Shown here one piece after another: positions 52,703 through 62,346 of a stretch of DNA of 64,000 nucleotides; position 1 is the first letter of the stretch; every line of letters begins with the position of its first letter. The stretch spans positions 1 to 64,000 of the forward strand of contig JAIBDY010000003.1 in the NCBI GenBank assembly GCA_024685995.1, written 5' to 3'. The position numbers and the translations under genes were made by a program. The notes under the pieces are model-generated. The model was not told where the DNA came from, did no database searches, and saw only the letters and a list, made by a program, of their open reading frames with translations. Source of the stretch: Piscirickettsiaceae bacterium. Its GTDB lineage: Bacteria; Pseudomonadota; Gammaproteobacteria; Nitrosococcales; Methylophagaceae.

Positions 52703-54034
52703 TCAGTTTTTAACAAACACAGCAATTGACTCGACATGACTGGTATGCGGGAACATATCCATAATCCCAGCAGACACTAATGTATAGCCATGCACGTGTA
52801 CTAGCTCTCCCGCATCGCGTGCTAATGTCGCAGGATTACATGACACATACACTATGCGCTGCGCGCCTAGTTCTGCTAACTGTGGCAGCACTTCAAATGC
52901 GCCACTTCGTGGCGGATCGAGTAAAATTTTATTAAAACCAGCTTTCGCCCAACTATAATCTTTCAACGCAGTCTGGGTTAAATCGGCTTGTTCAAAAATA
53001 GCATTCTCTAATTGATTTAATTTGGCATTGTGTTGTGCATGCTTAACTAAGGCTGCATCTCCTTCAACCCCGACCACTTCATTCGCTCGTTTTGCTAATG
53101 GCAAACTGAAATTGCCCAAGCCGCAGAATAAATCAAGAATACGATCCTCAGCTGAGACTTCTAGCAAAGCTATCGCGCGTTGGATCATACTTTGGTTAAT
53201 GTCTGCATTCACTTGGGTAAAATCATCGGGCTCAAAGTTTAATGTGAGTCCTACTTCCGGCGCATAATGTAGTTGTGGTGCTGCAGGCCAAATTGCGGTC
53301 ACCGTCTCAGGTCCACCTGATTGTAGATAGATCCAAAAGTCATTGTCTTGCCCAAACTGAATTAAAGTCTGTTGATCACTTTCAGATAAGGCATCTAAAT
53401 TTCTAAACACTAAAGCAACGTGTTCATCATCCATCGCAACTTCAATTTGCGCTATTCGATTATACGCCGCTAGGCCCGCAATCATTTCGCCCAGATCTGC
53501 CAAGCGCATCCCGACCCGAGGGTCTAATACTTCGCACTGCTCTAGTAGGGCGAGATAAGGCGTTCCTTTTTCCCTAAAGCCAACCAATACCCGTTCTTTT
53601 TTTGGCACATGCTTAACCCCAAGACGCGCTTTACGACGATAGCCCCACAACGGTCCAATCAATGGATCAAGCCATTGTTGTGGCGCTAAATGTCCAAAAT
53701 GTGTCATTTGTTCCATTAAGGTATTTTGTTTCAAACTCAACTGCGCTGCGGGTGCCATATGCATCAAGCTGCATCCACCACATACACCAAAATGCTGGCA
53801 TTTAGCCGTGACTCTATCGACAGCCGCGTGTATCACGTCAACGGTACGCCCTTCATCATATTTGCTATGTTTTTTTCTATACAAAAACTTTACCGTCTCA
53901 CCCGCTAAAGCCCCATCAATAAAGACCGCTTTGCCATCAATTCTAGCGACACCACGACCATCGTGCGATAGCGACTCTATAGTAGTTTCTACAGGATCTA
54001 AGGGTAATTTTTGTCGACGGTTTCGTCTTGCCAT
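52703..54034 (-). CDS. rlmD: 23S rRNA (uracil-1939-C5)-methyltransferase RlmD
   Basis: A 443-residue RumA-type enzyme. A TRAM domain (about 10-70; IESLSHDGRGVARIDGKAVF) precedes the iron-sulfur cluster ligands CQHFGVCGGCSLMHM, and the SAM domain has DLFCGLGNFSLPLA, LLDPPRSGAFEVL and the catalytic Cys in VYVSCNPATLARD. The start at 54034 (MARRNRRQK) is chosen because AAGAGAA is just upstream and the longer frame adds an unlikely N-terminal extension. It converges on ppsA across a terminator. cysM lies three genes upstream, with YdbL/YdbH-like genes between them. Confidence 0.95.
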   Translation of the reverse strand: MARRNRRQKLPLDPVETTIESLSHDGRGVARIDGKAVFIDGALAGETVKFLYRKKHSKYDEGRTVDVIHAAVDRVTAKCQHFGVCGGCSLMHMAPAAQLSLKQNTLMEQMTHFGHLAPQQWLDPLIGPLWGYRRKARLGVKHVPKKERVLVGFREKGTPYLALLEQCEVLDPRVGMRLADLGEMIAGLAAYNRIAQIEVAMDDEHVALVFRNLDALSESDQQTLIQFGQDNDFWIYLQSGGPETVTAIWPAAPQLHYAPEVGLTLNFEPDDFTQVNADINQSMIQRAIALLEVSAEDRILDLFCGLGNFSLPLAKRANEVVGVEGDAALVKHAQHNAKLNQLENAIFEQADLTQTALKDYSWAKAGFNKILLDPPRSGAFEVLPQLAELGAQRIVYVSCNPATLARDAGELVHVHGYTLVSAGIMDMFPHTSHVESIAVFVKN

Positions 54035-54131
54035 GCGTGTTCTCTTTATTGATTCTAAAACAAAAAACCAGCGATGGTACACCATCACTGGTTCAGTTTG
54101 GTAATTGTTCGTTAATTAGGGTTAAATCTAA

Positions 54132-54740
54132 CTATTTTTGCAACCAATTGCCACCACTTTGATACCACCATCCCTTTGCCGCTTTGTTCACCCAACGGCG
54201 AGCAAAAGTCGCTTGAATATCATCTTGCCATTCTGGGTGACCATTGGCTCTCGCTATTTCACCATATAAGGCCATACGATCATTATTTTCATCGACAATC
54301 AAGCCATTGACCTTGTTTCGATCTTTCAATCCGACCTTTTTTATATCGTGAATGGCTAATAAACCTTGACTTGTTAAGCCCACAGCGCCGAGATCTAAAT
54401 AAGGCGCTATTTGATTATGTCTCGTTTTCATCCTGTGTTGGATAGTCGTAATTGCCGCCGAGTTAATGTTTAAATCCGCTTCTGCTGCTGCGGGGGTTAT
54501 AAACCAATCTAACACTGACAAGGCAAAATTTGCTCCTTTGTCAACGTTAGAGTGCTGTTGCGCATCGCCATTAGATTTGGGTTCTGGTTGCAGGCTTCCT
54601 TCTGGCCCCCATACATCTTCAATAATACGATCGGCTGCTTTTTCGGCGGCCGCTGCCGGGAAGTAAATATTAATCGTGACACAAGATACTAACATCAGAC
54701 CTGTCACCAGACTACTTGTTAGATATTTTATAAAATTCAT
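54132..54740 (-). CDS. DUF1318 lipoprotein, YnbE-YdbL-like fusion
   Basis: A 202-residue protein. The N terminus ends in a lipobox (LMLVSC, acylated Cys20), followed directly by VTINIYFPAAAAEKAADRII, which recalls the small lipoprotein YnbE and related proteins. A variable linker then leads to a C-terminal DUF1318 (YdbL-like) domain with LGAVGLTSQGLLAIHD, LIVDENNDRMALYGEIARANG and WWYQSGGNWLQK. In E. coli, YdbH, YnbE and YdbL are three proteins of a phospholipid-transport system. Here YdbH lies immediately upstream with no room for a separate ynbE, which suggests a fused form. Confidence 0.8.
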   Translation of the reverse strand: MNFIKYLTSSLVTGLMLVSCVTINIYFPAAAAEKAADRIIEDVWGPEGSLQPEPKSNGDAQQHSNVDKGANFALSVLDWFITPAAAEADLNINSAAITTIQHRMKTRHNQIAPYLDLGAVGLTSQGLLAIHDIKKVGLKDRNKVNGLIVDENNDRMALYGEIARANGHPEWQDDIQATFARRWVNKAAKGWWYQSGGNWLQK

Positions 54741-54771
54741 ATTTACTCCTTACAGTAACGTACAACAGATT

Positions 54772-56829
54772 TTATTCTACAACAGGCTCAGCACTGCGGC
54801 TCACTGCTTTTAACCGACTCACCAATACCGGCCAGTCTACACGTCGTGTAAAGCCTTTGACATTAATACGTGGCGGTAATCCCCCACCCTTAACAATATA
54901 ATAACCTTGTTCAGTCTCTTCAACACCCGTCATGTCACAGACTTCATTCAATAAACGACAACTCAATCCCAAGCGTTGATAGGAGAAATCATCAAAAAAA
55001 CGTAGAACACTACGTGATAATAGACCGGATGTGCCCCCACCAAGTTCGGATAAATTGTTTATCGCTCGTTGGCTAATTCTATGTCGTGTTTTATCGTCTG
55101 TTGGCGTCCGGATATAAGCATCAAAGGCAACAGGGCGCCAATTGGCTAAGCGTAAATTTTGAACTTTGCCTTCGAGCTTGCCAGTGATTTTGCCAAAGTC
55201 AAAAGTTTCCGTCATCGTTTCAAGGTCAAAGTCGATTAAATCAATGTTGGCGTAAAGTTGAGGTATCGCACCAAAAGGGTCTCGCAAGCGTAGGTCATGA
55301 ATAATTGTGGTCCCTTCAAATAGTTTTATCATCAAGGCACCATCCACATTGATATGTTGTTGTGCATAAGTTACTTTTGGAATCACACCCGAAAGTTTAC
55401 CGTGCAAGGTAGGCCAAGCGAGCTTCTGACTCAACGCCGCCATCGAAATAGGGGTTAATAAACCTTCAAATACCCAATTTGTTGACTCTCCCATCTTATT
55501 TTGTAATGCAAAATGTTGAATATTCAACTGCCCATCTAAAATTGGAATATGCCAAGGTTTAAGTAGCGTTAAACCCTCGGCTTGAGTTTGTGCTGATAAC
55601 GCGGTGCTTCCGATAGGGATTTTATAGATAGCCGCACTTTGCCAGTGAAGAGTGAACGGTAGTTGGACGTCTTGGTTTGTCCAAGCCAGATCGCCACTGA
55701 GCCCTGTCAATCTAAAACGGTCGCGGTCATCTTCTATCGATACGTTCATTAAGCCCAGTTGTAATTGATACGCTTGAGCTTGTTGTTGATAAGATAAACT
55801 CGCCTCACCCGTAATCGCTAAATTATCGACGGCGCTACCTAAACTAAACGGTTGTAACCAATGTCGATAAAGCCCAGCTAACGCTGTTGGCCTTATATCG
55901 ACATTTAACCTATCTACTTCACCCATAGACAGTGCTAGGTCTGCTCTGGCTTCTAACACACCTTGCTGAATAAACTGTAAGGCAGCGACCTTCAATTGAC
56001 TCTGTAACACATGCCAACTGCCCCTTCCATCTAAAGTCACCGCTGTATCATCAAAATCAATAAAAATAGGCGCAACATACGCTTGTCCATGCTTAGCGCT
56101 TAAATAAGCTTGCCATTGCCATCGTGATTTCTGTTGCTGTAAAACAAGCGATACCTTGGCTTCTACGCCCTCGGTGGCATATTGCCCAGCGTGATCGCTG
56201 ACTGTGAACTGCTTAAGTGATAAATTTATCGTTGCGCTATCGATTATGTCACCATGACCCGCAGCATTGATCGTGAAAGCGATGTTGCCAGCCTGCTGCC
56301 AAGTTGCCATCACTTGCTGTTGCTTCTGCGACAAATGCGGTGAGATAAACTGCGCAATGTGTTTACTCGCTGTCTCTGGCGCTTTCAGCAGGAGACGCCA
56401 TTGTTGTTGCTGTATATCCACCTCAAGCTTGACCTTACTAGTCGCGATGGAAAGTCCGGAAGTGAGGATACGGTAAGATCCACTATCATTATCGGCGTCG
56501 GCTTTAAATTGGATCGTTTGCTGACCAAGTGCAGCGTGTTTAAAATGCAGCACGCCTTGCTGGCAATCGAAGCGTGAGATAGATAATTTCAGTTTCTGGC
56601 AGCGTAATTTGACCGTATTAAGTCGTCCAATCGGCGCGGGCAAATCAATCGACGTTGCCGTGGCTTCCAAGACAATCCCTTGTCTTTCTAATACCACTCC
56701 AATTTGGACATTTTTAAGTTGCGCTTGCTCAATCTGCCAATTCGCAATAGAGAGTTGAAACTGCTCACTGGCCAATACGGTTGTTGTGCATAAACAACAA
56801 CACACTATCGCCAAGATTCGAGTCAACAT
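54772..56829 (-). CDS. YdbH-like intermembrane transport protein (AsmA-like)
   Basis: A 685-residue protein with an N-terminal signal segment (ILAIVCCCLCTTTVLA) and a long beta-rich, repetitive body without soluble enzyme motifs, the look of the AsmA-like bridge proteins. Near the end, GGGTSGLLSRSVLRFFDDF and LSCRLLNEVCDMTGV match the YdbH C-terminal domain. In E. coli YdbH is one of three redundant bridges moving phospholipids to the outer membrane. Its stop is 31 bases before the YnbE-YdbL-like lipoprotein gene, and it follows cysM by five bases. Confidence 0.82.
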   Translation of the reverse strand: MLTRILAIVCCCLCTTTVLASEQFQLSIANWQIEQAQLKNVQIGVVLERQGIVLEATATSIDLPAPIGRLNTVKLRCQKLKLSISRFDCQQGVLHFKHAALGQQTIQFKADADNDSGSYRILTSGLSIATSKVKLEVDIQQQQWRLLLKAPETASKHIAQFISPHLSQKQQQVMATWQQAGNIAFTINAAGHGDIIDSATINLSLKQFTVSDHAGQYATEGVEAKVSLVLQQQKSRWQWQAYLSAKHGQAYVAPIFIDFDDTAVTLDGRGSWHVLQSQLKVAALQFIQQGVLEARADLALSMGEVDRLNVDIRPTALAGLYRHWLQPFSLGSAVDNLAITGEASLSYQQQAQAYQLQLGLMNVSIEDDRDRFRLTGLSGDLAWTNQDVQLPFTLHWQSAAIYKIPIGSTALSAQTQAEGLTLLKPWHIPILDGQLNIQHFALQNKMGESTNWVFEGLLTPISMAALSQKLAWPTLHGKLSGVIPKVTYAQQHINVDGALMIKLFEGTTIIHDLRLRDPFGAIPQLYANIDLIDFDLETMTETFDFGKITGKLEGKVQNLRLANWRPVAFDAYIRTPTDDKTRHRISQRAINNLSELGGGTSGLLSRSVLRFFDDFSYQRLGLSCRLLNEVCDMTGVEETEQGYYIVKGGGLPPRINVKGFTRRVDWPVLVSRLKAVSRSAEPVVE

Positions 56830-56834
56830 CGCTT

Positions 56835-57719
56835 TTAGGCAAGGAACACACCCGTTGATAAATAGCGATCTCCGCGGTCACAAATAATCGCTACAATCAC
56901 GGCATCGTTCACCTGTTGTGATAACCGCAGTGCTGCCGCCACACTCCCGCCCGAAGAAACACCACAGAAGATGCCTTCTTGTATCGCCAGTTGCCGCATG
57001 GTTTCTTCGGCAACGTCTTGCTCCATATCCAGCACTTGGTCAACACGTTCCGGTTCAAAAATACTGGGTAAATAGGCTTCTGGCCAACGACGAATACCCG
57101 GAATAGCACTGCCATCGGTTGGTTGAACGCCAACGATTTGGATCGCTTGGTTCTGTTCTTTTAGATAACGTGATACCCCCATAATCGTCCCGGTTGTACC
57201 CATGGCGCTAACAAAATGTGTCACTTGACCTGCAGTATCGCGCCAAATTTCAGGACCGGTAGTTTCATAATGCGCTAAGGGGTTATCGACATTACCGAAC
57301 TGGTTGAGTACCTTGCCTTTACCTTGTTGTTCCATTTGTTCTGCCAAATCACGAGACGATTCCATTGAGTCCGTCAAGATGATCTCAGCCCCGTACGCCT
57401 TCATAGCCGCGCGCCGTTCTATGCTCATATTTTCAGGCATAATCAACACCATCTTATAGCCTAGAATGGCTGAAATCATCGCGAGGGCAATACCCGTATT
57501 GCCGCTAGTAGCCTCAATTAAAGTATCGCCAGGTTTAATTTCGCCCCGCAGCTCTGCCTTACGAATCATGTAGATGACCGGCCTATCTTTAACTGAACCC
57601 GCAGGGTTATCCCCTTCCAACTTCACTAGAATAGTATTTGTCGTTTGCCCCGGTAGGCGCTGTAATCGCACTAAAGGCGTATTACCTACACAGCTATCAA
57701 TTGTCGGATACGATGTCAT
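56835..57719 (-). CDS. cysM: Cysteine synthase B (CysM)
   Basis: A 294-residue PLP enzyme that makes cysteine from O-acetylserine and sulfide or thiosulfate. [33 protein letters not shown] with the PLP Lys, EATSGNTGIALAM and GTTGTIMGVSRYL are canonical. VDNPLAHYETTGPEIWRDT and the short C terminus (CDRGDRYLSTGVF) are the CysM rather than CysK form. It starts inside the end of acpS (23-base overlap). cysE elsewhere in the window makes its substrate. Confidence 0.95.
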   Translation of the reverse strand: MTSYPTIDSCVGNTPLVRLQRLPGQTTNTILVKLEGDNPAGSVKDRPVIYMIRKAELRGEIKPGDTLIEATSGNTGIALAMISAILGYKMVLIMPENMSIERRAAMKAYGAEIILTDSMESSRDLAEQMEQQGKGKVLNQFGNVDNPLAHYETTGPEIWRDTAGQVTHFVSAMGTTGTIMGVSRYLKEQNQAIQIVGVQPTDGSAIPGIRRWPEAYLPSIFEPERVDQVLDMEQDVAEETMRQLAIQEGIFCGVSSGGSVAAALRLSQQVNDAVIVAIICDRGDRYLSTGVFLA

Positions 57720-58101
57720 CTGTTTGCTCCATCAAGGTCACATAGGCGACGGCATAGTGTTCTTCATCACTCAGACTAAGAAAGCTACGGCCAATGCCTA
57801 ATTCGGATAATAATGCATCTGCACGATGTGTAAAGATTAACTCAGGTCGACCCAGCTGATTATTTTGGACTGAAATATGTTTCAAACTGAGTCCATCTCG
57901 AAACCCTGTCCCGAGCGCTTTCGCCGTTGCCTCTTTGGCAGCAAAGCGTTTGGCTAAAAAAGCAGCAGGTTTAATGGCTTTTTTAAAGCTGTCAAACTCT
58001 GCTTGGCTCAATATCCTTTCTGCAACTTTATCACCTTGTTTATCCAGTAAAGTCTGCATGCGAGCAATATTGACTATGTCGGTACCAACTCCGAAAATCA
58101 T
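57697..58101 (-). CDS. acpS: Holo-[acyl-carrier-protein] synthase
   Basis: A 134-residue enzyme that transfers phosphopantetheine from CoA to acyl carrier protein. [12 protein letters not shown] holds the metal-binding Asp and [20 protein letters not shown] the second acidic residue. [18 protein letters not shown] ends the fold. It overlaps pdxJ by four bases and cysM by 23, in the conserved rnc-era-recO-pdxJ-acpS order. Confidence 0.96.
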   Translation of the reverse strand: MIFGVGTDIVNIARMQTLLDKQGDKVAERILSQAEFDSFKKAIKPAAFLAKRFAAKEATAKALGTGFRDGLSLKHISVQNNQLGRPELIFTHRADALLSELGIGRSFLSLSDEEHYAVAYVTLMEQTDDIVSDN

Positions 58102-58826
58102 CGGCGGGCAGCGAGCATCAAATCTTTCATTTCGCGTACCGCGCTTTGCAAGCCAGTGAAGACTGAGCGTGCAATAATGGCGTGGCCAATGTTGAGCTCA
58201 ACAATATCGGCAATTTGCGCAATCGCAGTGGTGTTGTGATAGTTAAGACCATGCCCAGCATTCACTTGCAGGCCTGCTTGTCTTGCATAGCTAACAGCTT
58301 TGGTAATCACTTCTAATTCTTGTAACGCTGCTTGATGGGTAAGTGCCTCGGCATAAACACCAGTGTGGATCTCAATCACCGGTACACCACAGGCCACTGC
58401 CGCATCGATTTGTGCCCTATCGGGGTCAATAAATAATGACACTCTGATATTGGCATCTGCTAATCGTTGACAAGCCTGCTTGATTTTAGCCATTTGGCCC
58501 GCCACATCGAGTCCGCCTTCGGTTGTCAGTTCTTGTCTTTTTTCTGGGACTAAACAACAATCGGAGGGTTTATATTTTTCAGCAATCGCTATCATGTCAT
58601 CGGTGACGGCCATTTCTAAATTCATTTTGGTTTGCAAAATATTAGACAGCATCATCACATCGCGTTCTTGGATATGGCGTCTATCCTCACGTAGGTGAAT
58701 GGTAATACCATCGGCCCCCGCTTGTTCTGATTCGATTGCCGCTTGTACTGGGTCGGGATATAGCGTGCCCCTTGCCTGCCTTAGTGTCGCAATGTGATCG
58801 ATATTGACGCCTAACTGTATTGCCAT
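58098..58826 (-). CDS. pdxJ: Pyridoxine 5'-phosphate synthase PdxJ
   Basis: A 242-residue TIM-barrel enzyme that condenses 1-deoxyxylulose 5-phosphate with 3-amino-2-oxopropyl phosphate in vitamin B6 synthesis. [16 protein letters not shown] with active-site His, [44 protein letters not shown] and [11 protein letters not shown] match the family. It is placed between recO and acpS, as in most gammaproteobacteria. Confidence 0.97.
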   Translation of the reverse strand: MAIQLGVNIDHIATLRQARGTLYPDPVQAAIESEQAGADGITIHLREDRRHIQERDVMMLSNILQTKMNLEMAVTDDMIAIAEKYKPSDCCLVPEKRQELTTEGGLDVAGQMAKIKQACQRLADANIRVSLFIDPDRAQIDAAVACGVPVIEIHTGVYAEALTHQAALQELEVITKAVSYARQAGLQVNAGHGLNYHNTTAIAQIADIVELNIGHAIIARSVFTGLQSAVREMKDLMLAARR

Positions 58827-58852
58827 GTTGCTTTGTAACCTTTTGTTTATGA

Positions 58853-59566
58853 CTATGTTGATACTTGGTGATAATGACTAAATAATTCACGGCTTCGTAA
58901 TGGCTTGCCTCCTAGATAGAAATGTATCACCATTCGCATTAATTGTTTAATTTCTTTCAAACTTGTTGGGTCAAAGCCCTGCTCCGCGATTAAATGTTGT
59001 AAGCTGCGTCCCGAAATAGCCGCCTGCTGTTGTCCTTGTTGCCAAAGATGTAGCCCTTCATCGGCTACATAATAATAGGCTTGTTGAGCATTAATTGCTT
59101 CGCCTGAGTCGATATCCCGATCTAGTACCAAACCGTAACCCAAATGGCTGAGCAATTGTTTCTCAAATAGTCGTAGCGTGATTTCATTCTGTCGTGCTTG
59201 TTGTAACCCTAACAAGGCTCGTTGATAGGCCACAAACACGTCTGGTTCTGCTTCGCCCATGGGCAATAGCTTCATCATTAATTCGTTAATATACAAGCCA
59301 CACAATGCCGATTCAGCTTGTAATAAATAGGCGGGGCCACTGGATTCAGCAGCCGTTAAAGTTTGCAACTCTGTTCGGCCAAACCACGATAATAATAAAG
59401 GTTGGTAGATTTGTAGCAAGCCCGCTTGGCTGCGTTTTTGTTTACTAACCGCTCTAGCAACTAAGCTAACACGGCCATGCTCTTGACTGAATATGTCTAG
59501 TAAACGGCTATTTTCTCTAAATGCACGCTGATGCAGAATAAATGCAGGGCTGAAATCAACCGTCAC
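58853..59566 (-). CDS. recO: DNA repair protein RecO
   Basis: A 237-residue recombination mediator that helps load RecA on SSB-coated DNA. The N-terminal OB-fold includes [29 protein letters not shown] and a basic [11 protein letters not shown] strip. The helical C-terminal part has [14 protein letters not shown] and [16 protein letters not shown]. The zinc-binding cysteines of some RecO proteins are missing, as in other gammaproteobacteria. It is 11 bases after era. Confidence 0.95.
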   Translation of the reverse strand: MTVDFSPAFILHQRAFRENSRLLDIFSQEHGRVSLVARAVSKQKRSQAGLLQIYQPLLLSWFGRTELQTLTAAESSGPAYLLQAESALCGLYINELMMKLLPMGEAEPDVFVAYQRALLGLQQARQNEITLRLFEKQLLSHLGYGLVLDRDIDSGEAINAQQAYYYVADEGLHLWQQGQQQAAISGRSLQHLIAEQGFDPTSLKEIKQLMRMVIHFYLGGKPLRSRELFSHYHQVST

Positions 59567-59577
59567 TAAAATCGCCT

Positions 59578-60483
59578 TTATAGCTCGTCGTTATAACCTA
59601 AGTTTTTCAACATCCGTTCATTATCGCCCCAGCCTTCACGGACTTTTACCCATAATCGTAAAAATACTTTGCGGCCAAATAAACTCTCCATCTCTATACG
59701 TGCATCCTTACCAACCGACTTTAACAGTTCACCTTTTTTGCCGATAACAATGGATTTTTGCCCTTCTCGCTCGACATAAATGACAGCACCAATGCGATAG
59801 AGCTTTTGTTCATCGTCAAATTGTTCTATTTCAACGGTGATCGAATAAGGTAGTTCTTGCCCTAAATGTCGAAACAGTTGTTCCCTTACCAGTTCTGCCG
59901 CTAAAAATCGTGAACTTCGATCAGTAAATTGATCTTCGGGGAAAATTAAATCTCCTTCCGGCATTAATTGTCTAATATGTAGTTCTAGCGCATCAAGGTT
60001 GAGACCTTTACGCGCAGAAATTGGAAAAACATTATTATAATCAAATCGTTCGGATAGTTTTTTAATATGCGGTAACATTACCTCTTTGTCTGCCAACTTA
60101 TCCATTTTATTGATCACTAAAATCACAGGGGCTTTGGCACTGTCTTTTAAACGTTCAAGGACTTTTTCATCTTCATCGGTCCAGTTCATGCCGTCGACAA
60201 GAAAGAGGATCACGTCGACATCATCAATCGACGACGCTGCGGCACGATTCATATAACGATTCATCGCCTTTTTATCGTCAAGATGCAATCCGGGCGTATC
60301 AACATAAATCAGTTGGCTATGGTCATCAGTTTTGATTCCCAAAATGCGATGCCGTGTTGTTTGAGGCCGCCTAGAAGTAATACAGAGTTTCTGTCCTAAT
60401 ACCCGATTGATTAATGTCGATTTGCCCACGTTGGGGCGACCGATAATCGCAACATAGCCGGCTCTAAAGGCCTCTTCTTTCAT
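59578..60483 (-). CDS. era: GTPase Era
   Basis: A 301-residue essential GTPase for 30S subunit maturation. G1 is [11 protein letters not shown]3 DTPG ([15 protein letters not shown]), G4 NKMDKL and G5 SARKG. The C-terminal KH domain carries [20 protein letters not shown]. The start overlaps the rnc stop by four bases, the usual coupling of rnc and era. Confidence 0.98.
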   Translation of the reverse strand: MKEEAFRAGYVAIIGRPNVGKSTLINRVLGQKLCITSRRPQTTRHRILGIKTDDHSQLIYVDTPGLHLDDKKAMNRYMNRAAASSIDDVDVILFLVDGMNWTDEDEKVLERLKDSAKAPVILVINKMDKLADKEVMLPHIKKLSERFDYNNVFPISARKGLNLDALELHIRQLMPEGDLIFPEDQFTDRSSRFLAAELVREQLFRHLGQELPYSITVEIEQFDDEQKLYRIGAVIYVEREGQKSIVIGKKGELLKSVGKDARIEMESLFGRKVFLRLWVKVREGWGDNERMLKNLGYNDEL

Positions 60484-61166
60484 AATATATCTTCTAGTAA
60501 TGTTAATGCGCGTTCGGCTGATTTTTGTTCGGCCTTACGGTGACTGCTGCCCTTGGCGATTACAACTTTATTTAACAAAGTCACTTGGCATGAAGCTTTG
60601 AATAAGGGAGGATCTTGCGCGGTGGTTTTTACTTCATCCACGGTATACAACGGCAAAGGTTGTTTGCGACTTTGTAATAATTCTTGTAGGCGCGTTTTGG
60701 CGTCTTTAACCACCTCATCCACATTGATCGACGTTAAGCGTTCCTCATACAACCTTAATATCAGTGCTTTAACATCTTCAATACCGCTATCCAGATATAC
60801 CGCACCTAAAATAGCCTCTACCGTATCTGCTAATATCGATTCTCGTCGAAAACCACCGCTTTTTAATTCGCCAGGGCCTAAGATTAAGACCTCTCCTAAG
60901 CTTAGTGCACGGCCAATTTCTGCGAGCGTCACCCCTTTAACCAACGAGGCGCGCAGCCGACTCAGTTTACCTTCTTTGACTTGTGGAAAACGCTCAAATA
61001 ATGCTTCGGCAATAACAAAACTGAGAATCGCATCCCCTAAGTATTCAAGCCGCTCATTATTTCTGCTATCCGCACTACGATGCGTCAATGCTTGTTGTAA
61101 TAGCGTTGGATCCCGGAACTGGTATTGCAGGGATTTCAATAATTGATTCTGTCGTTGCGTTATCAT
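60480..61166 (-). CDS. rnc: Ribonuclease III
   Basis: A 228-residue double-strand-specific endonuclease that processes rRNA and mRNA. The catalytic signature [20 protein letters not shown] is complete; [15 protein letters not shown] holds the second acidic cluster. The C-terminal dsRNA-binding domain has [18 protein letters not shown] and [16 protein letters not shown]. It overlaps the DUF4845 gene and era by four bases on each side. Confidence 0.98.
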   Translation of the reverse strand: MITQRQNQLLKSLQYQFRDPTLLQQALTHRSADSRNNERLEYLGDAILSFVIAEALFERFPQVKEGKLSRLRASLVKGVTLAEIGRALSLGEVLILGPGELKSGGFRRESILADTVEAILGAVYLDSGIEDVKALILRLYEERLTSINVDEVVKDAKTRLQELLQSRKQPLPLYTVDEVKTTAQDPPLFKASCQVTLLNKVVIAKGSSHRKAEQKSAERALTLLEDIL

Positions 61167-61543
61167 CTAGTACTTTGTTCAGCCTCGGCTTCTATATGAA
61201 AATTACCGACTAAACTAATATGGGCAATAAACGGTTCACGCACTTCATAATCGATAATAATTTTGTCAACATGGACATTGTTTTTATCACGCAGCAATTC
61301 AATATCTTCTTTTTTGACACTAAAGATATAGCCCGTATTAAAGCGTTTGCTCAATAATGTCATCACTTGCTGTTTGGTCAACTTATTGGTTGAGATTTCC
61401 TTTTCCATCCCTTCCATTACCGTCACCACGCCAAAATATTCTTGATACATCGGCAGTAACCGCATTGCAACGGTGGCAAAAAAGGCAATTATCGCTAAGG
61501 CGATTACCCAACCTATTAATGTCATACCCGCTTGTTTTCTCAT
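61163..61543 (-). CDS. DUF4845 membrane protein
   Basis: A 126-residue protein with one N-terminal membrane segment ([27 protein letters not shown]) and a small soluble domain facing the periplasm, with [27 protein letters not shown] and [18 protein letters not shown]. This family is regularly encoded between lepB and rnc. The [13 protein letters not shown] start looks pilin-like, but there is no pilin cleavage motif with Glu5. Function unknown. Confidence 0.9.
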   Translation of the reverse strand: MRKQAGMTLIGWVIALAIIAFFATVAMRLLPMYQEYFGVVTVMEGMEKEISTNKLTKQQVMTLLSKRFNTGYIFSVKKEDIELLRDKNNVHVDKIIIDYEVREPFIAHISLVGNFHIEAEAEQSTR

Positions 61544-61558
61544 TATTGTCCCTGCCTT

Positions 61559-62326
61559 TTAGTTAATTGAACTACCAATTCGGTCCCAAGTAACGCAACT
61601 CCAACTCGCATTACAATCCCAACTCATCCAAATATAAAACGCTTTACCGACTAAATTCTGTTCTGGCACATTACCCCAAAACCGACTATCACTACTATTA
61701 TCACGATTATCGCCCATCACAAAGTATTCCCCTTCAGGAATAATACTATCGACTGATACGCGTTGTTGGCTAGGCGCAACCGCAATCTGATGTTTTTTAT
61801 CGCCTAACTGCTCAGACAATACCTTATTCTTTGCAGGGACGATACCTATTAAATCGGCCTGTTTATCCAGTACCGTCTGCGGCATCATGTTGCCGTTGAT
61901 ATAAACGGTTTTATCAATATATTGCACACGATCACCTGGTAGGCCGACAACACGCTTAATATAATCGATGTTTGGGTTCGGTGGGTATCGAAACACCACC
62001 ACATCGCCCCGTTCTGGCTTAGACACGTCTAATACTTTGGTATTGACTACCGGTAACCGCACGCCATAATCGTATTTATTGACCAAGATAAAATCGCCGA
62101 TATGTAAAGTCGGCACCATGGATGCCGATGGAATTCGAAAAGGTTCGACTAAGAACGAACGGACGACTAATACGACAAGTATTATGGGGAAAAAGGATTT
62201 AGCGTATTCGACGATGACAGGTTCCCTCTGTCCTGTCGGCCTGTTTGCTGCCCAGATTAATTTATCAAGTAACCAAATTAGACCTGTTATGGCAACCAGA
62301 CTCACCATTAATGCTGGAAAACTCAC
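61559..62326 (-). CDS. lepB: Signal peptidase I
   Basis: A 255-residue membrane protease that removes Sec and Tat signal peptides. Two N-terminal membrane segments precede the catalytic Ser in RIPSASMVPTLHIGDFILVNKY and the catalytic Lys in NIDYIKRVVGLPGD. GEYFVMGDNRDNSSDSRFWG is box E. The family core is complete; the protein is shorter than E. coli LepB (324). It lies 21 bases downstream of lepA and 16 upstream of the DUF4845 gene. Confidence 0.97.
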   Translation of the reverse strand: MSFPALMVSLVAITGLIWLLDKLIWAANRPTGQREPVIVEYAKSFFPIILVVLVVRSFLVEPFRIPSASMVPTLHIGDFILVNKYDYGVRLPVVNTKVLDVSKPERGDVVVFRYPPNPNIDYIKRVVGLPGDRVQYIDKTVYINGNMMPQTVLDKQADLIGIVPAKNKVLSEQLGDKKHQIAVAPSQQRVSVDSIIPEGEYFVMGDNRDNSSDSRFWGNVPEQNLVGKAFYIWMSWDCNASWSCVTWDRIGSSIN

Positions 62327-62346
62327 GTTACACTTCCTTCATACGT

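Noticed and set aside
61480-61543. DUF4845 protein as a pseudopilin because of its [13 protein letters not shown] start
   Set aside because: No Glu at position 5 and the gene sits in the conserved lepB-rnc location of the DUF4845 family.
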